From positions 155,030 through 219,029 of the forward strand of contig NZ_MKQR01000002.1 in NCBI RefSeq assembly GCF_001940455.1: a DNA stretch of 64,000 nt, in the 5' to 3' direction. Positions 60,697-64,000 of this stretch are shown piece by piece. The notes below the pieces were generated by a model. The model saw only the letters and a program-made list of their open reading frames with translations, was not told the origin of the DNA and made no database searches. This DNA comes from Actinokineospora bangkokensis (lineage in GTDB: Bacteria; Actinomycetota; Actinomycetes; Mycobacteriales; Pseudonocardiaceae). Within the stretch, counting starts at the first letter, position 1. Each line of letters opens with the position of its first letter. Position numbers and translations under genes: made by a program.

Positions 60697-61686
60697 TCAG
60701 GGGCAGATGACGACCTGCCCCGCGTAGGACAGGCCTGCGCCGAAGCCGACCAGCAGGGCGACGTCGCCCGGCTTGATCCGGCCCGCGGCGCGCATGTGGT
60801 CCATCGCCATCGGGATCGAGGCCGAGGAGGTGTTGCCGGAGTGCACGATGTCGTCGGCGACGACCATCTCCGGGCGCGCGCCCGCGGCGCGCAGCTTCTT
60901 GGCGATCGACTCGACGATGCGCAGGTTCGCCTGGTGCGGGATCAGCACGTCGATGTCGGCCGGGGTGATGCCCGCCGCCTCCACCGCGCGCAGCGCGATC
61001 GGCGCGATCTGCGTGGTCGCCCAGCGGAACACCGACTGGCCCTCCTGGTAGAGGACCTTGTTGCCGGTGGGGCCGGTCGGGTTCATCCCGATCGTGTCCA
61101 CCAGGTCGCCCGCGCTGCCCCAGACCACCGGGCCGATGCCCGGCTCGTCGGCCGGGCCCACCACGGCCGCGCCCGCGCCGTCGGCGAAGATGATCGCGTT
61201 CGCCCGGTCGGTGGGGTCGACCCAGTCGGTGAGCTTCTCCGCGCCGATGACCAGCACCCGCCCCGCCGAGCCCGCGCGGACCAGGTCGGAGGCGGTGCCC
61301 ACCGAGTAGCAGAAGCCCGCGCAGGCGGCGTTGAGGTCGAACGCGCCAGCCGCCTTGACCCCGATCCGGTCCGCGACCTGGGCGGCGCCGTTGGGGATGG
61401 GGTGCGGCATGGTGCAGTTGGCCAGGATGACGGTGTCGACGTCGGAGGGGGCCAGCCCGGAGTCGGCCAGCGCCTTGGACCCGGCGATGACGGCCATGTC
61501 GACCAGCCGCTCGTCCGGGCCCGCGAACCGGCGCTCGGAGATGCCCACCCGGTCGAGGATCCACTGGTCGCTGGTGTCCATGATCAGCGACAGCTCGTCG
61601 TTGGTGACTACCCGCTCCGGCTGGTAGCTGCCCACGCCGAGCAGGCGGGTCGCGGCGGCGCCGGTGCGCTGGTTGAGCGTGGTCAC
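60697..61686 (-). CDS. fabH: 3-oxoacyl-ACP synthase III
   Basis: A 329-residue initiating ketosynthase. Catalytic Cys is in DLNAACAGFCYS, His in PHQANLRI and Asn in VHSGNTSSAS. It condenses acyl-CoA with malonyl-ACP and sets branched-chain specificity in actinomycetes. GTG 61686 overlaps the fabD stop (GTGA). Confidence 0.95.
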   Translation of the reverse strand: MTTLNQRTGAAATRLLGVGSYQPERVVTNDELSLIMDTSDQWILDRVGISERRFAGPDERLVDMAVIAGSKALADSGLAPSDVDTVILANCTMPHPIPNGAAQVADRIGVKAAGAFDLNAACAGFCYSVGTASDLVRAGSAGRVLVIGAEKLTDWVDPTDRANAIIFADGAGAAVVGPADEPGIGPVVWGSAGDLVDTIGMNPTGPTGNKVLYQEGQSVFRWATTQIAPIALRAVEAAGITPADIDVLIPHQANLRIVESIAKKLRAAGARPEMVVADDIVHSGNTSSASIPMAMDHMRAAGRIKPGDVALLVGFGAGLSYAGQVVICP

Positions 61687-62606
61687 GCGGCACCCCCGAT
61701 CAGCTCGACCACCGCGTCCAGGTGCTCGGGGGTCTTGAGGGCGACGTTCGGGGTGTCCTTCAGCTCGCGCTTGGCCAGGCCGACCAGGGCGCCCGCGGGC
61801 GGGAACTCCACGACGGCGCTGACGCCGCGCTCGGCCATGGTGCGCATGCACAGGTCCCAGCGGACCGGGTTGGTGACCTGGTCGACCAGGCGCTCGATGA
61901 CCTCGGCGCCGCTGGTGACCACGGCGCCGTCGCGGTTCGACAGCAGGGTGCGCGCGGGGTCGGCCGGGGCGGACAGGCCCGCGGCGTGCGCGCGCAGCTT
62001 CTCCTGCGCGGGGGCCATGTAGTGCGTGTGGAAGGCGCCCGCGACCTTGAGCGTGATCGCCTTGGCGCCCTCCGGCGGCTCCGCGGCCAGCTTCGCCAGC
62101 GCGTCCTTGGACCCGGCGGCGACGATCTGGCCCGCGCCGTTGCGGTTGGCCGCGACCAAGCCCAGCTCGTCGAGGCGGGCCAGGATGCCCTCCTCGGTGC
62201 CGCGGACCAGGGCGGACATGCCGGTCGGCTCCAGCTCGCAGGCCGCTGCCATCTCCCGGCCGCGCACCGCGGCCAGCGCCAGCGCGTCCTCGGCGCTGAT
62301 CACCCCGGCGATCGCGGCGGCGGCGAACTCCCCGATGGAGTGCCCGGCGACGACGACGTCGGCGGGGACCTCGACCCGGCGGGCCAGCTCCTCGAAGGCG
62401 AGCAGGGTGGCCGCGACGATGAGCGGCTGGGTGATCGCGGTGTCCTTGATCTCCTCGGCCTCGGCCGTGGTGCCCAGCCGGACCAGGTCCAGCCCGGTCA
62501 CCTCCGACCAGGCGGCCAGCCGATCGGCGCTGTGCGGCAGGTCGAGCCAGGGGCTGAGCATGCCCGGCGCCTGAGAGCCCTGCCCGGGTGCGAGGAGTGC
62601 GATCAC
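61683..62606 (-). CDS. fabD: Malonyl-CoA:ACP transacylase
   Basis: A 307-residue acyltransferase with VVAGHSIGEFAAAAIAG (catalytic Ser in GHSxGE) and VAGAFHTHYM (catalytic His). It starts LLAPGQGSQAPGM near the N-terminus, as the family does. It is the first gene of the fab operon. GTG 62606 was chosen since longer frames lack the family start. Confidence 0.95.
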   Translation of the reverse strand: MIALLAPGQGSQAPGMLSPWLDLPHSADRLAAWSEVTGLDLVRLGTTAEAEEIKDTAITQPLIVAATLLAFEELARRVEVPADVVVAGHSIGEFAAAAIAGVISAEDALALAAVRGREMAAACELEPTGMSALVRGTEEGILARLDELGLVAANRNGAGQIVAAGSKDALAKLAAEPPEGAKAITLKVAGAFHTHYMAPAQEKLRAHAAGLSAPADPARTLLSNRDGAVVTSGAEVIERLVDQVTNPVRWDLCMRTMAERGVSAVVEFPPAGALVGLAKRELKDTPNVALKTPEHLDAVVELIGGAA

Positions 62607-62673
62607 GCTGCCTACTGAACACCCCGACGCCGCCTGACCAGCATGCTCCCAGCTCACCACGTTCCCCAGCGGC

Positions 62674-62691
62674 TGTTGGAGGAACCCTACA
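62674..62691. promoter_or_regulatory. Candidate FasR operator in the fabD promoter
   Basis: TGTTGG (62674-62679) and CCTACA (62686-62691) form an 18-bp imperfect inverted repeat, 68 bp before fabD and next to AAAGCTT. FasR binds upstream of fabD in Streptomyces; I could not verify its site sequence. Confidence 0.4.
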
Positions 62692-62790
62692 AAGCTTGGG
62701 CCGGAATGACCGGCAAAGCCCCCGGTTCCTTGTGCGTTGCGGTGACGGCTACCACCTTTTCGCCCAGTGTTCGGCCCCGGTTGCCGACGG

Positions 62791-63981
62791 TCACCACAGG
62801 CCGCGGGCGCGCGAGAGCCTGCCGACGGCCAGCGCGACCTGCAGCACGAGCGCGTCGCGGGGGTCGTTGGCGTTGTGCCCGGTGGTCTCGGTGGCCTTGC
62901 GCAGCCGGTACCGGACGGTGTTGGGGTGGACGAACAGCTGCCGCGCGCACGCCTCCAGCACCCCGCCGGAGGCCAGGTAGGCCTCGACGGTCTCCTGGAG
63001 CGCGCCGCCCGCCTCCTCCAGCGGCCGGGCGACCCGCTCGATGAGCTGCCACTCGGCCTCCGGGTCGCCCGCCAGCGCCCGCTCCGGCAGCAGGTCCGAG
63101 GAGCGCACCGGCCGGGGCGCGTCCGGCCAGGCGACGACGGCGCGCAGCCCGGACAGCGCGTCGGAGGCGCTGCGGTGCGCCTCGGCGATGCTCGGGGTGG
63201 TGGGGCCCGCGACGACCGGTCCGGCGCCGAACGCGGTGGCCATCCGCCGCAGCGCCTCCTGGTCGGTGGGGTCCTCGGTGGGCCCGGCGAGCACCACGAC
63301 CAGCCGGGAGCCCTGCACGCCGAGCAGCACCGGCCGCCCGGCCCTGGCCGCGCGGCTGCGCACCTCGTAGACGACGGTGGGCTGGTCCTCCGAGGGCGGG
63401 TTGCCCACGAGCACGGTGGCCTCGGCGGCCGGGTCCCAGCCCAGCGCGGCCGCGCGGGAGAGCAGCGACTCCTCGGCGTCGCCGCGCACCACCCCGTCCA
63501 CCACCAGCGCCTCCAGCCGGGCGTCCCAGGCGCCGCGGGCCTCGGCGGCGGAGGCGTAGGACATCGCGGAGGCGAACGCGACCTCCCGCCCGTAGCGCAG
63601 CACCGCCTCGGACAGCACCGCCCGCTCGGCGTCGTCGGCGGCCAGGTCGGGCACCAGCTGCTCGAACACCTGCAGCGACACCCGCACCATCTCCACGGTC
63701 TGCCGCAGGCTGATCCACCGCGACAGGTCCCGCGGCGCCCCCCGGAAGGTGTCCGTGGTCAGCCGCAGCGCCTCCCGCGGGTCCCGCAGCCACGCGGTGA
63801 ACCCGGCCACCCCGTTCTGCGCCACCAGCAGCACCGACGCCCGCTGGTCAGCGGGCATCCGCCCGAACCACGCGAACTGCTCGTCCATCGCGGCCACAGC
63901 GGCCGAGGCCAACTTCCCCGAAGCCCGGTCAACGGCATCCAACGTCCCCGCCGACAACCCCTCACCCGCCCCACCGCTCAT
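62791..63981 (-). CDS. fasR: PucR-family regulator of fatty-acid synthesis (FasR)
   Basis: A 396-residue regulator whose C-terminal HTH is ACARQLFVHPNTVRYRLRKA, the PucR-type motif. An N-terminal ligand-like domain and a GGDEF-like middle precede it. It is located directly upstream of fabD in the same direction, as FasR of Streptomyces, where it activates the fab operon. It runs close to the window end with its start at ATG 63981. Confidence 0.9.
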   Translation of the reverse strand: MSGGAGEGLSAGTLDAVDRASGKLASAAVAAMDEQFAWFGRMPADQRASVLLVAQNGVAGFTAWLRDPREALRLTTDTFRGAPRDLSRWISLRQTVEMVRVSLQVFEQLVPDLAADDAERAVLSEAVLRYGREVAFASAMSYASAAEARGAWDARLEALVVDGVVRGDAEESLLSRAAALGWDPAAEATVLVGNPPSEDQPTVVYEVRSRAARAGRPVLLGVQGSRLVVVLAGPTEDPTDQEALRRMATAFGAGPVVAGPTTPSIAEAHRSASDALSGLRAVVAWPDAPRPVRSSDLLPERALAGDPEAEWQLIERVARPLEEAGGALQETVEAYLASGGVLEACARQLFVHPNTVRYRLRKATETTGHNANDPRDALVLQVALAVGRLSRARGLW

Positions 63982-64000
63982 ACCCCCACAATCCCACGCC

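Noticed and set aside
1..64000. Insertion sequences, prophage genes or an integrative-element att site
   Set aside because: No transposase, integrase or tRNA-gene junction was recognised in any frame, and long terminal repeats were not seen.

Overview
The window is a 64 kb piece of very GC-rich, gene-dense actinomycete chromosome. GTG starts are frequent, and many genes overlap by ATGA or GTGA. It carries an Lsr2 nucleoid protein, a mycothiol-associated DinB-like protein, an XRE(DUF5753)/DUF397 pair, an SAM-methyltransferase of the DUF574 type, DUF3145, and the fasR-fabD-fabH-acpP-fabF locus. Together these suggest a Pseudonocardiaceae-like filamentous actinomycete (Actinokineospora, Saccharothrix or Amycolatopsis type). 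The genus is inference.

Layout. 1-2256 (minus): a possible signalling or immunity module of a Crp/Fnr regulator, a class III cyclase-like protein and a P-loop effector. The last two share a GVQAH..NG motif resembling the bacterial amyloid (BASS/RHIM-like) family. 2314-5106 (minus): a wall-polymer type operon (CDP-glycerol transferase family, nucleotidyltransferase, glycerophosphodiesterase). 5458-13998 (plus): a Nit1C/MSMEG_0565-0572 'nitrogen starvation' cluster. It holds the small 0570 protein, flavin monooxygenase, an amidohydrolase, the Sll0783-type protein, a radical SAM enzyme, a GNAT-AIR-synthase fusion, a nitrilase, a second nitrilase paralogue whose catalytic Cys and Glu are both Asp, and a glycosyltransferase. 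14982-15620: a type I-E-like CRISPR array of 11 repeats with no cas gene in the window, next to a truncated HD-domain gene. 16078-19728: a RibD-like reductase and two XRE regulators, one followed by a 15-residue ORF and an unknown protein. 19725-22629 (minus): MFS transporter, COG0523 GTPase, Nudix hydrolase.

22883-31091: a cell-envelope block (FN3 membrane protein, MoxR ATPase, DUF58, a transglutaminase-like protein lacking catalytic Cys and His, and a convergent Ser/Thr kinase with an extracellular FN3 domain). 31164-44458: scattered metabolic and regulatory genes, including an AraC/quinone-oxidoreductase divergent pair, a flavin monooxygenase preceded by a 15-bp tandem repeat rich in Shine-Dalgarno sequence, a GlcD-type oxidase, a ThDP enzyme and a secreted lipase-like protein. 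44566-45784: XRE/DUF397 pair with two GATTAATC palindromes. 47191-50458: a desaturase / ferredoxin reductase operon facing a FabR/DesT-like TetR regulator, with a strong candidate operator. 50735-56907: PH-domain protein, MpaB-like oxygenase, Lsr2, a second PLP desulfhydrase-like enzyme, unknown membrane proteins and DUF3145. 56989-58988: an AbiEi/AbiEii-like pair. 59039-63981 (minus): the FAS-II core with its regulator.

The most interesting loci are the amyloid-motif module at the left edge, the nitrilase/pseudo-nitrilase tandem inside Nit1C, the XRE-TPR regulator with a micro-ORF, and the orphan CRISPR array beside a broken gene. No tRNA, rRNA or insertion sequence was recognised.
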